Assembly (NCBI RefSeq): GCF_001273845.1
Contig: NZ_JHBW01000088.1
Location: 1 to 64,000 of the forward strand
From: Leucobacter musarum subsp. musarum
GTDB taxonomy: Bacteria > Actinomycetota > Actinomycetes > Actinomycetales > Microbacteriaceae
Length of the DNA: 64,000 nucleotides
Reading direction: 5' to 3'
Part shown: positions 25,748 through 33,728 of the stretch, piece by piece
How positions within the stretch are numbered: position 1 is the stretch's first letter
Layout of the letters: each line of letters starts with the position of its first letter
Position numbers and translations under genes: made by a program
Notes under the pieces: generated by a model
Database searches by the model: none
What the model was told of the DNA's origin: nothing
Seen by the model: only the letters and a program-made list of their open reading frames with translations

Positions 25748-26863
25748 ATGTCGCTACATCGTCGTACGAGCCTCGCCGCAGTGCCGCCATATCGCCAGGG
25801 GCGACCGGCCCCCGCAGGCGCCAGCAAGCTGTCGTCCAATGAGTCCCCGCACCCGCCGCTGCCCTCTGTCGTAGCGGCTGTCGCAGCGGAGCTCGATCGG
25901 GTGCAGATCTACCCCGATATGGGCGCGAGCGCGGTGCGCGACGCACTCGCCGAGCGGCACGGGGTGCCCGTCGAGAGCGTGACCGTCGGTGCCGGATCCG
26001 TCGAGGTCGCGTCGCAGCTGATCCACGCCACTGCGGGCGAGGGCGATGAGGTCGTCTTCGCGTGGCGATCCTTCGAGGCCTACCCGTCGCTCGTGCGCAT
26101 CGCAGGCGCGACGCCCGTCGAGGTGCCGCTCGACGCGCACGCGCGCCACGACCTCGACGCGATGCTCGCCGCCATCACCCCGCGCACGCGCCTCATCTTC
26201 GTCTGCAACCCCAACAACCCGACCGGCACCGTCGTTCCGGCGGAGGCGCTGCGCGCGTTCGTCGACGCGGTGCCGCGCGACGTACTCGTGGTGATCGACG
26301 AAGCGTACGTGCACTTCGATCGCACCCCGAACCGGGCGAATGGGCTCGAGCTGTTCTGCGAGTTTCCGCACGTCGCCGTACTGCATACGTTCTCCAAGGC
26401 TTACGGGCTGGCCGGCCTGCGCATCGGATACGCGGTTTCGCCCGTCGAGATCGCCGAGGAGCTGCGCAAAGTGGCCGTGCCGTTCGGCGTGACGAATCTC
26501 GCGCAGGCGGCCGCAGTCGCATCGCTCGCGGCCGAGGAGGAGCTCGCCGCGCGCATCACCGAGGTGACCGACCAGCGCGAGCGGCTCTTCGTGGCGCTCG
26601 ACGCCTGGGGCTACGACCCGGCGCGCTCGCAGGCGAACTTCGTGTGGGTCGCGGCCGGGGCCACGAACGGGCGCACACCCGAAGAAATCGGTGACCTGCT
26701 CGAGTCGGGCGGCGTCATTGCGCGCGTCTTTCCGGGCGAGGGGGTGCGCATCTCGTGTGGCATCCCCAGCGACACGGATCGGGTGCTCGCCGCGCTCGCG
26801 CCGGCAGGCACGAAGAGTCAGGACGCTGCAGCGCAGCTCGACGCCGAGGCGGTGGCGCGATGA
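25748..26863 (+). CDS. HisC-like class I/II aminotransferase
   Basis: 371 residues; CAGGAGA before the ATG. PLP fold type I, HisC/aromatic aminotransferase branch: KLSSNESPHPPLP, PDMGASAVRDALAERHGV, VCNPNNPTGT, VIDEAYVHF, and the PLP lysine in HTFSKAYGLAGLRIGY. It could transaminate histidinol phosphate or aromatic amino acids. Since it is coupled to an amino-acid permease (ATGA overlap) behind an Lrp regulator and not in a his operon, amino-acid catabolism or aromatic transamination is more likely than histidine biosynthesis (inference). Confidence 0.88.
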   Translation: MSLHRRTSLAAVPPYRQGRPAPAGASKLSSNESPHPPLPSVVAAVAAELDRVQIYPDMGASAVRDALAERHGVPVESVTVGAGSVEVASQLIHATAGEGDEVVFAWRSFEAYPSLVRIAGATPVEVPLDAHARHDLDAMLAAITPRTRLIFVCNPNNPTGTVVPAEALRAFVDAVPRDVLVVIDEAYVHFDRTPNRANGLELFCEFPHVAVLHTFSKAYGLAGLRIGYAVSPVEIAEELRKVAVPFGVTNLAQAAAVASLAAEEELAARITEVTDQRERLFVALDAWGYDPARSQANFVWVAAGATNGRTPEEIGDLLESGGVIARVFPGEGVRISCGIPSDTDRVLAALAPAGTKSQDAAAQLDAEAVAR

Positions 26864-28278
26864 GCGCGCAGGATCTCGGCGTTCGGGCAACGGAGGCGGA
26901 CGACCGCGAGTTCCTCGACACGGGAACGCTGCGCACCACGCTCACGAGGCGCCAAGTCTCCATGATGGGCCTCGGCGGCGCCATCGGCGCCGGCCTGTTC
27001 GTCGGCTCGGGCAGCGCGATCAACATCGCCGGCCCCGCCGTGCTGATCAGCTACATCGTCGCCGGCATCATCGTGGTGCTCGTCATGGCGATGCTCGCCG
27101 AGCAGGTGGCGGCGTACCCGAGCTCAGGGGCGTTCAGCACCTTCGCGCACCGGGCGCTCGGGCGCACCGCGGGGGCGACCGTGGGGTGGCTGTACTGGAT
27201 CCAGCTCGTCGTCGTCATCGCCGCCGAAGCGACGGGCGCCGCGGCAATCGTGGCCGCCTGGTTCCCGGTGGTGCCGCAGTGGGTATGGGTGCTCGTCTTC
27301 ATCGTGGCGCTCACCACCATCAACCTGCTGGGCGTCGCGAACTACGGCAAGTTCGAGTACTGGTTCGCGTTCATCAAGGTCGGCGCGATCCTTCTCTTTC
27401 TCGTCGTCGGCATCCTCGCGATCGTCGGCCTGCTTCCCGGAAATGAGCCGCTCGGCCTGCAGAATCTCGTCGCCCACGGCGGCTTCGCACCGACCGGCTT
27501 CGTCGGCATCGCCGGCGCGCTGCTCATCGTGATGTTCGCCTTCGGCGGCACCGAGGTCGTGTCGATCGCGGCGGCCGAATCCGAAGACCCGAGCGGCAAC
27601 ATCCGTCGCACGATGCGCTCCGTCATGGTGCGCATCCTGATCTTCTACATCGGTTCCATCTTTGTCATCGTGTCCGTGCTGCCCTGGGACGACGCCGCCG
27701 TGCAATCGGGGCCGTTCGCCGCCGTGCTCGGCGCACTCAAACTGCCCGGCGTCGACCTCGCGATGTCGATCATCGTGGTGGTGGCCCTGCTCTCGGCGAT
27801 GAACGCCAACATCTACGGGGCCTCGCGCATGGCGTTCTCGCTCGGCGAGCGCGGCATGGCTCCGCGGGTCGTGCGCTCGATCACGCGCAACGGGGTGCCG
27901 TGGGCTGCCGTCTCGGGGTCGGTGCTGTTCAGCTTCGTCACCGTCGGCCTCAACTGGGCGTGGCCCGACGCGGTGCTGCCGGCGCTGCTCAACGTGGTCG
28001 GGTCGACGCTGCTCATCGTGTGGACGTCCATCGCGGTGTCGCAGATCGTGCTGCGACGCCGGGCCGATCGCGAGGGCCGCGAACTGCCTATCCATTTCTG
28101 GGGGTTCCCGTGGCTGTCGTACACGACGCTCGCGCTGCTGCTCGCGGTCATGGTGCTCGTGATGTTCGATACCGCAGCGCGCACCCAGCTGCTGCTGACC
28201 TTCGGGCTCACGGCGCTGCTCGCCGTCATCGCGGCGCTGACGCAGCGGGGCGGGCGGGTGTCGGAGCCCGCTGCGTAG
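26860..28278 (+). CDS. Amino-acid permease, AAT/APC family
   Basis: 472 residues from ATG 26860, overlapping the aminotransferase stop. About 12 helices. The first contains the APC hallmark MMGLGGAIGAGLFVGSGSAINIAGPAVLISYIVAG; EQVAAYPSSGAFSTFAHRALGR and FAFGGTEVVSIAAAESEDP are also diagnostic. Closest in pattern to the gamma-aminobutyrate/aromatic/histidine H+-symporters. Coupling to the HisC-like gene suggests uptake of that enzyme's substrate. Confidence 0.92.
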   Translation: MSAQDLGVRATEADDREFLDTGTLRTTLTRRQVSMMGLGGAIGAGLFVGSGSAINIAGPAVLISYIVAGIIVVLVMAMLAEQVAAYPSSGAFSTFAHRALGRTAGATVGWLYWIQLVVVIAAEATGAAAIVAAWFPVVPQWVWVLVFIVALTTINLLGVANYGKFEYWFAFIKVGAILLFLVVGILAIVGLLPGNEPLGLQNLVAHGGFAPTGFVGIAGALLIVMFAFGGTEVVSIAAAESEDPSGNIRRTMRSVMVRILIFYIGSIFVIVSVLPWDDAAVQSGPFAAVLGALKLPGVDLAMSIIVVVALLSAMNANIYGASRMAFSLGERGMAPRVVRSITRNGVPWAAVSGSVLFSFVTVGLNWAWPDAVLPALLNVVGSTLLIVWTSIAVSQIVLRRRADREGRELPIHFWGFPWLSYTTLALLLAVMVLVMFDTAARTQLLLTFGLTALLAVIAALTQRGGRVSEPAA

Positions 28279-28313
28279 CGTGTGTGCGCGGCGGCGCCCC
28301 GGCGCCGGGTGAT

Positions 28314-28341
28314 CCGGCACCGTCTCGGCCGATCGTGCCGG
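28314..28341 (+). terminator. Hairpin after the permease gene
   Basis: CCGGCAC (28314-28320) pairs with GTGCCGG (28335-28341) over a 14-base loop, in the 151-base gap before the M20 gene. No U-tract, so it may be a weak terminator. Confidence 0.4.
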
Positions 28342-28429
28342 TGTCGCATCTCTCCGTGTGACGCCCGCACGACCGGCCGTGCTCGTCGGTTGCCAGAATG
28401 AGAGTGCCCCGAGCGAAAGGACCCCGCGC

Positions 28430-29830
28430 ATGACGACGTCCGAACACCAGGCAGAACCGCAGGCCACCGAGCCCGCTCAGCCTGCCGCACCTTCCACCCT
28501 CGAAGCCGAGGCGCTGGAGTATGCGCGCGAGCTGATTCGCATCGACAGCGTCAACACCGGTGACCCGTCGACGATCGGCGACGGCGAGACTCGCGCCGCC
28601 GAGTTCATTCGCGACCGCCTCGCCGAAGTCGGTATCGCGGGCGAGCTCATCGAGCCGAAGTCCGGTCGCGGATCGTTCGTCGTGCGCATTCCGGGCACGG
28701 ACCCGACGGCGGGTGCGCTGCTTGTGCACGCCCACCACGACGTCGTGCCGGTCGTGGGGCAAGACTGGACGCACCCGCCGTTCGGCGCCGAGATTCACGA
28801 CGGCATGCTCTACGGGCGCGGAGCCGTCGACATGAAGCCGTTCGGCGGCGCCGTCGTCGCGGTGCTGCGGCACTTCGCACGTGAGGGGATCCGGCCGCGG
28901 CGCGACCTGGTCGTCGCGTTCCTGGCCGACGAAGAGAACGGCGGCCGCTGGGGCGCCGGATGGCTGGTGCAGCACCGCCCAGAACTGTTCGCCGGGGTCA
29001 CCGAGTCGGTGGGCGAAGTCGGCGGGTTCTCTGCACCGCTGCCCGTGCGCGACGCGAGCGGTGCAGTTGCGTCGGGTGACGCCCGGCGTGCGTACCTCGT
29101 GGCCGTAGGCGAGAAGGGCGTCGCATCGGCGACGCTCACCGCGCGCAGCCGCGCCGGTCACGGTTCGCGCCCCGAACCCGACCACGCCGTGCTGGCTCTG
29201 GCCCGCGCGGTGACGCGCATCGGCGAGTACCGTTTTCCGCTCGTGCGGAGCGAGGCGCTCGAGGCGTTTCTGGAGGCGTTTGGCATCGCCGGCGAAGCGA
29301 CCGCGACCGAAGACGGGCTGACGCGGGCACTCGCCGAGCTCGGGTTCGTGGGTGAGACCGTCGCGGCCAGCTCACGCAGCACCGCGACGCCGACCGTGCT
29401 GCAGGCCGGATCGAAGGTGAACATCATTCCCGGCATCGCGCAGGCGCAGCTCGACATCCGCATCGCACCCGGGCAGGGCGACGAGGTGCGGGCGCGTCTG
29501 GCCGAACTCGCCGGACCCGACGTCGAGGTGACGGAAGGGCCGTGGTGGCCGGCGAACACGGCACCGGTCGTCGGCCCGCTCGTCGGCGCGATTCGCGCGG
29601 CGCTTGCGGTGCAGGATCCGGCTGCCGTCGCCGTGCCCTACCTGCTGCCCGCGAGCACCGACAACAAGCACTTCTCATCGATCGGCATCGCCGGCTACGG
29701 ATTCTTCCCGCTGCGCGTGCCCCTCGACTTCGACGTGTACGGGCAGTTCCACGCCGCCGACGAGCACGTGCCGGTCAGCGCGATCCACTTCTGCGCGCGC
29801 GTGACCGCCGATCTGCTGCGCGACGCGTAG
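28430..29830 (+). CDS. M20/M25/M40-family metallo-hydrolase
   Basis: 466 residues from ATG 28430, with GAAAGGA upstream. Two-zinc aminopeptidase/deacylase fold: HAHHDVVPV (first ligand His and nearby Asp), GRGAVDMKPFGGAVVAVL, DEENGGRWGAGWLV (catalytic Glu and ligand), a dimerisation insert, and DNKHFSSIGIAGYGFFPL near the end. Members hydrolyse dipeptides or N-acyl amino acids in the cytoplasm. Context (permease and aminotransferase before it, cysteine synthase after) fits release of an amino acid from a peptide or N-acyl precursor. Confidence 0.88.
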   Translation: MTTSEHQAEPQATEPAQPAAPSTLEAEALEYARELIRIDSVNTGDPSTIGDGETRAAEFIRDRLAEVGIAGELIEPKSGRGSFVVRIPGTDPTAGALLVHAHHDVVPVVGQDWTHPPFGAEIHDGMLYGRGAVDMKPFGGAVVAVLRHFAREGIRPRRDLVVAFLADEENGGRWGAGWLVQHRPELFAGVTESVGEVGGFSAPLPVRDASGAVASGDARRAYLVAVGEKGVASATLTARSRAGHGSRPEPDHAVLALARAVTRIGEYRFPLVRSEALEAFLEAFGIAGEATATEDGLTRALAELGFVGETVAASSRSTATPTVLQAGSKVNIIPGIAQAQLDIRIAPGQGDEVRARLAELAGPDVEVTEGPWWPANTAPVVGPLVGAIRAALAVQDPAAVAVPYLLPASTDNKHFSSIGIAGYGFFPLRVPLDFDVYGQFHAADEHVPVSAIHFCARVTADLLRDA

Positions 29831-29908
29831 GTGCGGGTGCCGGGCGATGTCGATGGCGGCGCCCTGCGGATGGCCCCGCGTTCATCACGATTCATGATGT
29901 TGCCGGGT

Positions 29909-29938
29909 GTGACGCCGCGTGAATCCGCGTGACGCCGA
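29909..29938 (+). repeat. Three tandem decamers upstream of cysteine synthase
   Basis: GTGACGCCGC, GTGAATCCGC and GTGACGCCGA follow each other without gaps. The 10-base period places the GTGA boxes on one face of the helix, about 78 bases before the next start codon, which suits an activator or repressor site. Confidence 0.45.
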
Positions 29939-30015
29939 CGCTCGCGGGGCCTGGGCGAGGCCTCGTAGTGTGGGCCCACCGCGGAGCCCCGCGGGGCACA
30001 CCGTGAGGAGCACAG

Positions 30016-31008
30016 ATGACCGCGATCGAGACCGCCGATTCCGTTGACACCGTCGCCAGCCCGATCGCGCACGACATCACGGAGCTCATCGGAAACACGC
30101 CACTGCTCGAACTGCATCGCTTCGCCGAGCGCGGGGGAGCGCAGGCGCGCATTCTGGCGAAGGTCGAATTCTTCAACCCGTTGTCGAGTGTGAAGGACCG
30201 CATCGCGTGGGCCATCGTTCGCGATGCCGAGGCTCAGGGCGATCTGCGGCCGGGGAAGACGATCGTCGACATCACGAGTGGCAACACCGGGATCGCGCTC
30301 GCCGCCATCGCCGCCGCGCGCGGCTACCCGACGAAGTTCACCCTCGGCGACAACACGAGCCCCGACAAGCGCAAGATTTTGGAGGCGCTCGGCGTCGAAC
30401 TCGTCTCGGTGTCGAACGGCATCTTCATCGACCCCGATGGGCTCGCCGAACTGTTCGAGAAAATCGAGCAAGAGAACCCGGACGCATACATCACGAACCA
30501 GCTCTCGAACCCGGTCAATCCGCAGACCCACTACGAGACGACGGGGCCAGAGATCTGGCGCGATACCCGCGGTGAGATCGACGTGTTCGTCGCCGGTGTC
30601 GGCACCGGGGGCACCGTCTCGGGCGCCGGTCGGTACTTGAAAGAGCAGAACCCCTCCGTTCGCGTGGTGGTCGCGGAGCCGGGGGAGGCGTCGCTGCCGA
30701 GCGAGGAGCAGACCCACCCCGCCGAGATCGACGGGGTGCACCAGGTCGAGGGGCTCGACGAAGATCAGCTGCCCCCGAACTACGACGCGACCGTGCCTGA
30801 CGAGATTCAGCAGGTCGAGGCCGAGGAGGCGTATGCGACCGCGCGCACCGTGCTGCGCGAAGAGGGGCTCTTCGTCGGCTCGTCGGCCGGTGCGACGCTC
30901 ACTGTGGCGCTGCGCCTCGCGCGCCTCCCCGAGTACGCGCGGAAGACGATCGTCGCGGTGATCCCGGACACGGGTGAGCGATATTTGTCGGCCGGAGTGT
31001 TCGGGTAA
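30016..31008 (+). CDS. Cysteine synthase-family PLP enzyme
   Basis: 330 residues; GAGGAG before the ATG. Fold type II: ELIGNTPLLEL, PLP lysine in NPLSSVKDRIAWAI, phosphate loop DITSGNTGIALAAIAAARGY, GVGTGGTVSGAGRYL and GLFVGSSAGAT. These make it an O-acetylserine sulfhydrylase/cystathionine beta-synthase relative. The active-site-lid segment reads LGDNTSPDKRKILEALG instead of the usual methionine-rich form, so its acceptor or sulfur donor could differ from classic CysK. No cysE is adjacent. It is convergent with the C-S lyase/D-cysteine desulfhydrase pair. Confidence 0.88.
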   Translation: MTAIETADSVDTVASPIAHDITELIGNTPLLELHRFAERGGAQARILAKVEFFNPLSSVKDRIAWAIVRDAEAQGDLRPGKTIVDITSGNTGIALAAIAAARGYPTKFTLGDNTSPDKRKILEALGVELVSVSNGIFIDPDGLAELFEKIEQENPDAYITNQLSNPVNPQTHYETTGPEIWRDTRGEIDVFVAGVGTGGTVSGAGRYLKEQNPSVRVVVAEPGEASLPSEEQTHPAEIDGVHQVEGLDEDQLPPNYDATVPDEIQQVEAEEAYATARTVLREEGLFVGSSAGATLTVALRLARLPEYARKTIVAVIPDTGERYLSAGVFG

Positions 31009-31031
31009 CCCGAGCCGGTCGACCTCAGGTT

Positions 31032-31082
31032 CTCACCCATCCCCTCTGCGCAAGCAGCACGTGGGGTGTGGGGATGGGTGAG
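31032..31082. terminator. Bidirectional hairpin terminator
   Basis: CTCACCCATCCCC (31032-31044) and GGGGATGGGTGAG (31070-31082) are perfectly complementary over 13 bases, between the convergent cysteine synthase and MalY-like genes. Confidence 0.8.
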
Positions 31083-31086
31083 TCAT

Positions 31087-32268
31087 TCATGGAGGTGCGG
31101 GCCCCGCGGGGAGCGCGGCCGCGATGCGCGCGAAAGTGTCGTCGAGGATCGCGCCCGGCGTCGCGAAGTTGAGGCGCAGGAAGCCCCGGAAATCGCGCCC
31201 GCAATGCCGGCCGTCGGTCGCGGCCACGTTCGCGTCGCGCAGCAGCAGCCGCTGCAGACTCTCGCGCACCTCGTAGGTGCGGAGGTCGAGCCAGCCGAGG
31301 TAGGTCGCCTGCGCCGGCACGAGACGGGCGAGTGGCAGGTGCTCGGCCGCGAGCCGGGTGAAGCGGTCGCGATGCCCCTGGAGGTGGGTCACGAGGTCGT
31401 CGAGCCAGTCGCGACCCTCGTCAAATGCGGCGATCGTGCCGAGCACGCCCAGATGGCCGGTGGTGTGCGACGGCCACCTCCCGATCTGCGGCCAAGCCTT
31501 CGCGTCGGCAGGGTTCGAGAAGATGACCTGCGAGCACTTGATGCCCGGAATGTTCCACCCCTTGGATGCGGAGGTCGCGGTGATGGTGTGCGCGGCCGCT
31601 TCGGGTGACAGGGTGGCGTAAGGAATGTGCTCACGCCCGTCGTAGATGATGGGGGCGTGGATCTCATCGGCCCACACGCGCCCGCCGTGCCGCTCGACGA
31701 TGTCGACGAGCGGCAGGAGCTGTTCGCGGGTGAACACCGTGCCGGTGGGGTTCGCCGGGTTCACGAGGATCAGCAGGCGCGCGCCCGCTGCGAAGGCGTC
31801 GTCGATGCGCTCGTAGTCAAACTCCCAGGTGTCGTCGCGCTGCAGCAGTGGCGTCTCGATGACCTCGCGACCGTGATCGCGCAGCAGTGTGAAGAACGGC
31901 ATGTAGTTCGGAGTTGGCACGACGACGGGGGTGCCGGGTTCGGTGTAGTGATCGAGCGTGATCTCAAGGGCGGTGAGCACCTCGGGCAGCACGCCGATCT
32001 GCTCTGTCGGCACCTCCCAGCCGTGCCGGTGCTGCAGCCACCGAGACAGGGATTCGGCGACGAGTTCTTTCTCGCGCTTCGTCGAGTAGCCGAGCGTGCC
32101 GTGCGCGACGCGCTCCTGCAGCACCCGGGTGACGGCGGGGGCGGTGCCGAAGTCACTCTCGGCGATGAACGATCCGATCGCTCCGGGGTGGGTGGTCCAC
32201 TTCGAGGAGCCGCGCGCGAGGAGCTCGTTGGCGGTGAGCTGCTCGAACGCGGCGAACGTCTCGCTCAC
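31087..32268 (-). CDS. MalY/PatB-like aminotransferase, probable cystathionine beta-lyase
   Basis: 393 residues from GTG 32268, overlapping the upstream gene stop (GTGA). Fold type I PLP enzyme of the MalY/PatB branch: SKWTTHPGAIGSFIAESDFGTAPAV (the W..P...I....ADMDF-like start), LVNPANPTGTVFTREQL, VWADEIHAPIIY and PLP lysine in TATSASKGWNIPGIKCSQ. Such C-S lyases split cystathionine or S-alkyl-cysteines into a thiol, pyruvate and ammonia. Co-transcribed with the D-cysteine desulfhydrase-like gene. Confidence 0.87.
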   Translation of the reverse strand: MSETFAAFEQLTANELLARGSSKWTTHPGAIGSFIAESDFGTAPAVTRVLQERVAHGTLGYSTKREKELVAESLSRWLQHRHGWEVPTEQIGVLPEVLTALEITLDHYTEPGTPVVVPTPNYMPFFTLLRDHGREVIETPLLQRDDTWEFDYERIDDAFAAGARLLILVNPANPTGTVFTREQLLPLVDIVERHGGRVWADEIHAPIIYDGREHIPYATLSPEAAAHTITATSASKGWNIPGIKCSQVIFSNPADAKAWPQIGRWPSHTTGHLGVLGTIAAFDEGRDWLDDLVTHLQGHRDRFTRLAAEHLPLARLVPAQATYLGWLDLRTYEVRESLQRLLLRDANVAATDGRHCGRDFRGFLRLNFATPGAILDDTFARIAAALPAGPAPP

Positions 32269-33455
32269 GCGCCCGCTCCGGTATCGACGGGCGCGAGGCT
32301 CGCGCGGGGCAGATCTTCGGCGTACGCGAAGAGCCCGGGAGCCCCGCCGGTGTGCAGAAACAGCACGTCGGCATCGCCGGGGTGCGCCCCTGCGCGCACC
32401 CCGGCGACGAGCGCGGCGGCCGCCTTCGCCGTGTACACCGGATCGAGGAGCACGCCCTCGGTGCGCGCGAACAACTCGATCGCCTCGATGGCGGCAGGCG
32501 TCAGCGCTCCGTAGGCGTCGCCCACCTGATCGGGGCTCAGGATCGCCGGGTCTGTCGACGGTACCTCCACGCTCGCAGCGGTAGAGCCAGCGACAGCCGC
32601 ACCAGCACCCGCACCGAAGCGAGCGAGCACCTCGTCGCGGTGCGCCTCGACCCCGGCCGCGAGCTCGGGAGCGCCGGGCGACACGGCGACACCGTGCACG
32701 CGAGGCCGGCCCGCCTCCGGAAACAGCTCGCGCCCGGCCAGAAGCCCGGCCTGGGTGCCGCCACTGCCCGACGCGACCACGATCTCGTGGAATGTGAGGC
32801 CGCGCCCAGCGAGCGCGGCGATCTCGGCAAACGACTCGACGTAGCCGAGTGCGCCGGTCGAGGTCGACCCGCCGCTCGGAATGAAGAACGGGGTGCGCCC
32901 GGCCGCGCGCAGTCGCTCGAGTGCTGCTGCAGCGGCAGCGCGCTCGGGGTGCGGGTCTTCGGGGGTCTCGTCGACGTACTCGACCGCGGCGCCGAGCAGC
33001 TCGTTGAGCAGCACGTTGCCCGAGCGGCGACGCCCCACCGAGATGCCGGCCGGCACGCGCAGCACGAGCAGCGCGTCGAGGCCGGCGCGAGCTGCCGCCG
33101 CAGCGGTCTGCCGGGCATGATTCGACTGCACTGCGCCGACCGTCACGAGGGTGTCGGCGCCCGCCGCGCGCGCCTCGGCGACGAGGTACTCGAGTTTGCG
33201 CGCCTTGTTGCCGCCGAGGGCGAGGCCGGTCTGATCGTCGCGTTTAATCCAGAGGCGCGGCCCGCCCCCGAGCGCCTCGCGCAGCCGATCGAGCCGGTGC
33301 ACCGGGGTGGGGCCGAACACGAGTGGCTCGCGATGCCGGCGCAGGTGCGGCAGGGCCGGGTCGGTCGCCGCCGCGAACCAGGGTTCGAGCAGCGTATCGA
33401 CGGCCCGGTGATCCGGCACCAGCACGAACGGGTGCCGCGAGAGCGATTCGGTCAT
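32265..33455 (-). CDS. D-cysteine desulfhydrase/ACC deaminase-family protein
   Basis: 396 residues from ATG 33455, with GGAG upstream. Fold type II PLP enzyme: PTPVHRLDRL, WIKRDDQTGLALGGNKARKLEYLVAEA (PLP lysine in GGNKARK), VTVGAVQSNHARQTAAAAA, and SGSGGTQAGLLAG. These motifs define the D-cysteine desulfhydrase (DcyD)/1-aminocyclopropane-1-carboxylate deaminase group; sequence alone cannot separate the two. Coupling to a C-S lyase favours a sulfur substrate. Confidence 0.88.
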   Translation of the reverse strand: MTESLSRHPFVLVPDHRAVDTLLEPWFAAATDPALPHLRRHREPLVFGPTPVHRLDRLREALGGGPRLWIKRDDQTGLALGGNKARKLEYLVAEARAAGADTLVTVGAVQSNHARQTAAAAARAGLDALLVLRVPAGISVGRRRSGNVLLNELLGAAVEYVDETPEDPHPERAAAAAALERLRAAGRTPFFIPSGGSTSTGALGYVESFAEIAALAGRGLTFHEIVVASGSGGTQAGLLAGRELFPEAGRPRVHGVAVSPGAPELAAGVEAHRDEVLARFGAGAGAAVAGSTAASVEVPSTDPAILSPDQVGDAYGALTPAAIEAIELFARTEGVLLDPVYTAKAAAALVAGVRAGAHPGDADVLFLHTGGAPGLFAYAEDLPRASLAPVDTGAGA

Positions 33456-33619
33456 GCGAGAACTCCGTTCAGGTGAGCGCGGGGACGTGCGCACGATGCT
33501 ACTGAGCGCCATCGACAATCGCCGGAGTGCTGCGGCGCTCGCGTCACACGGCGTCGCACACCGTCACGAACGGTCATGCTCGCCCGCGAACTTGGGGGCC
33601 CGTCTAACCTCGACATCAT

Positions 33620-33689
33620 CGCGGCGATCCGGATGGTTCCGGTGCGCGGGTCATACCGAGGAGTAGCGGGTTCGAATCCCGCCGTCGCG
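33620..33689 (+). other. tRNA-like sequence, probable degenerate tRNA or tRNA 3' half
   Basis: CGCGGCG (33620-33626) pairs with CGTCGCG (33683-33689) like a 7-bp acceptor stem. GCGGG-TTCGAAT-CCCGC (33666-33682) is a perfect T arm. CCGG/CCGG (33629-33632, 33639-33642) could be a D stem, and TCAT sits where an anticodon would be. The anticodon stem has a mismatch and the loop is one base short, U8 is missing and no CCA follows. It resembles the 3' half of an initiator-Met tRNA and is probably a remnant, not a working tRNA. Confidence 0.45.
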
Positions 33690-33728
33690 TCGAATGGAAC
33701 CGGCCGCCTGGAGTCGGAAAGGGAGCCC

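Noticed and set aside
27124..28467. 447-codon minus-strand frame over the permease
   Set aside because: Shadow; the plus-strand permease has the full APC signature and is coupled to the upstream gene.
33620..33689. Functional tRNA (Met or selenocysteine)
   Set aside because: Mismatched anticodon stem, a six-base loop, no U8, no CCA, and no long variable arm as required for selenocysteine.
33576..33728. N-terminal extension of the DHA2-like MFS gene through the tRNA-like element
   Set aside because: The extension is translated T-arm sequence (GSNPAVAS), lacks transporter homology, and a good ribosome site precedes GTG 33729.
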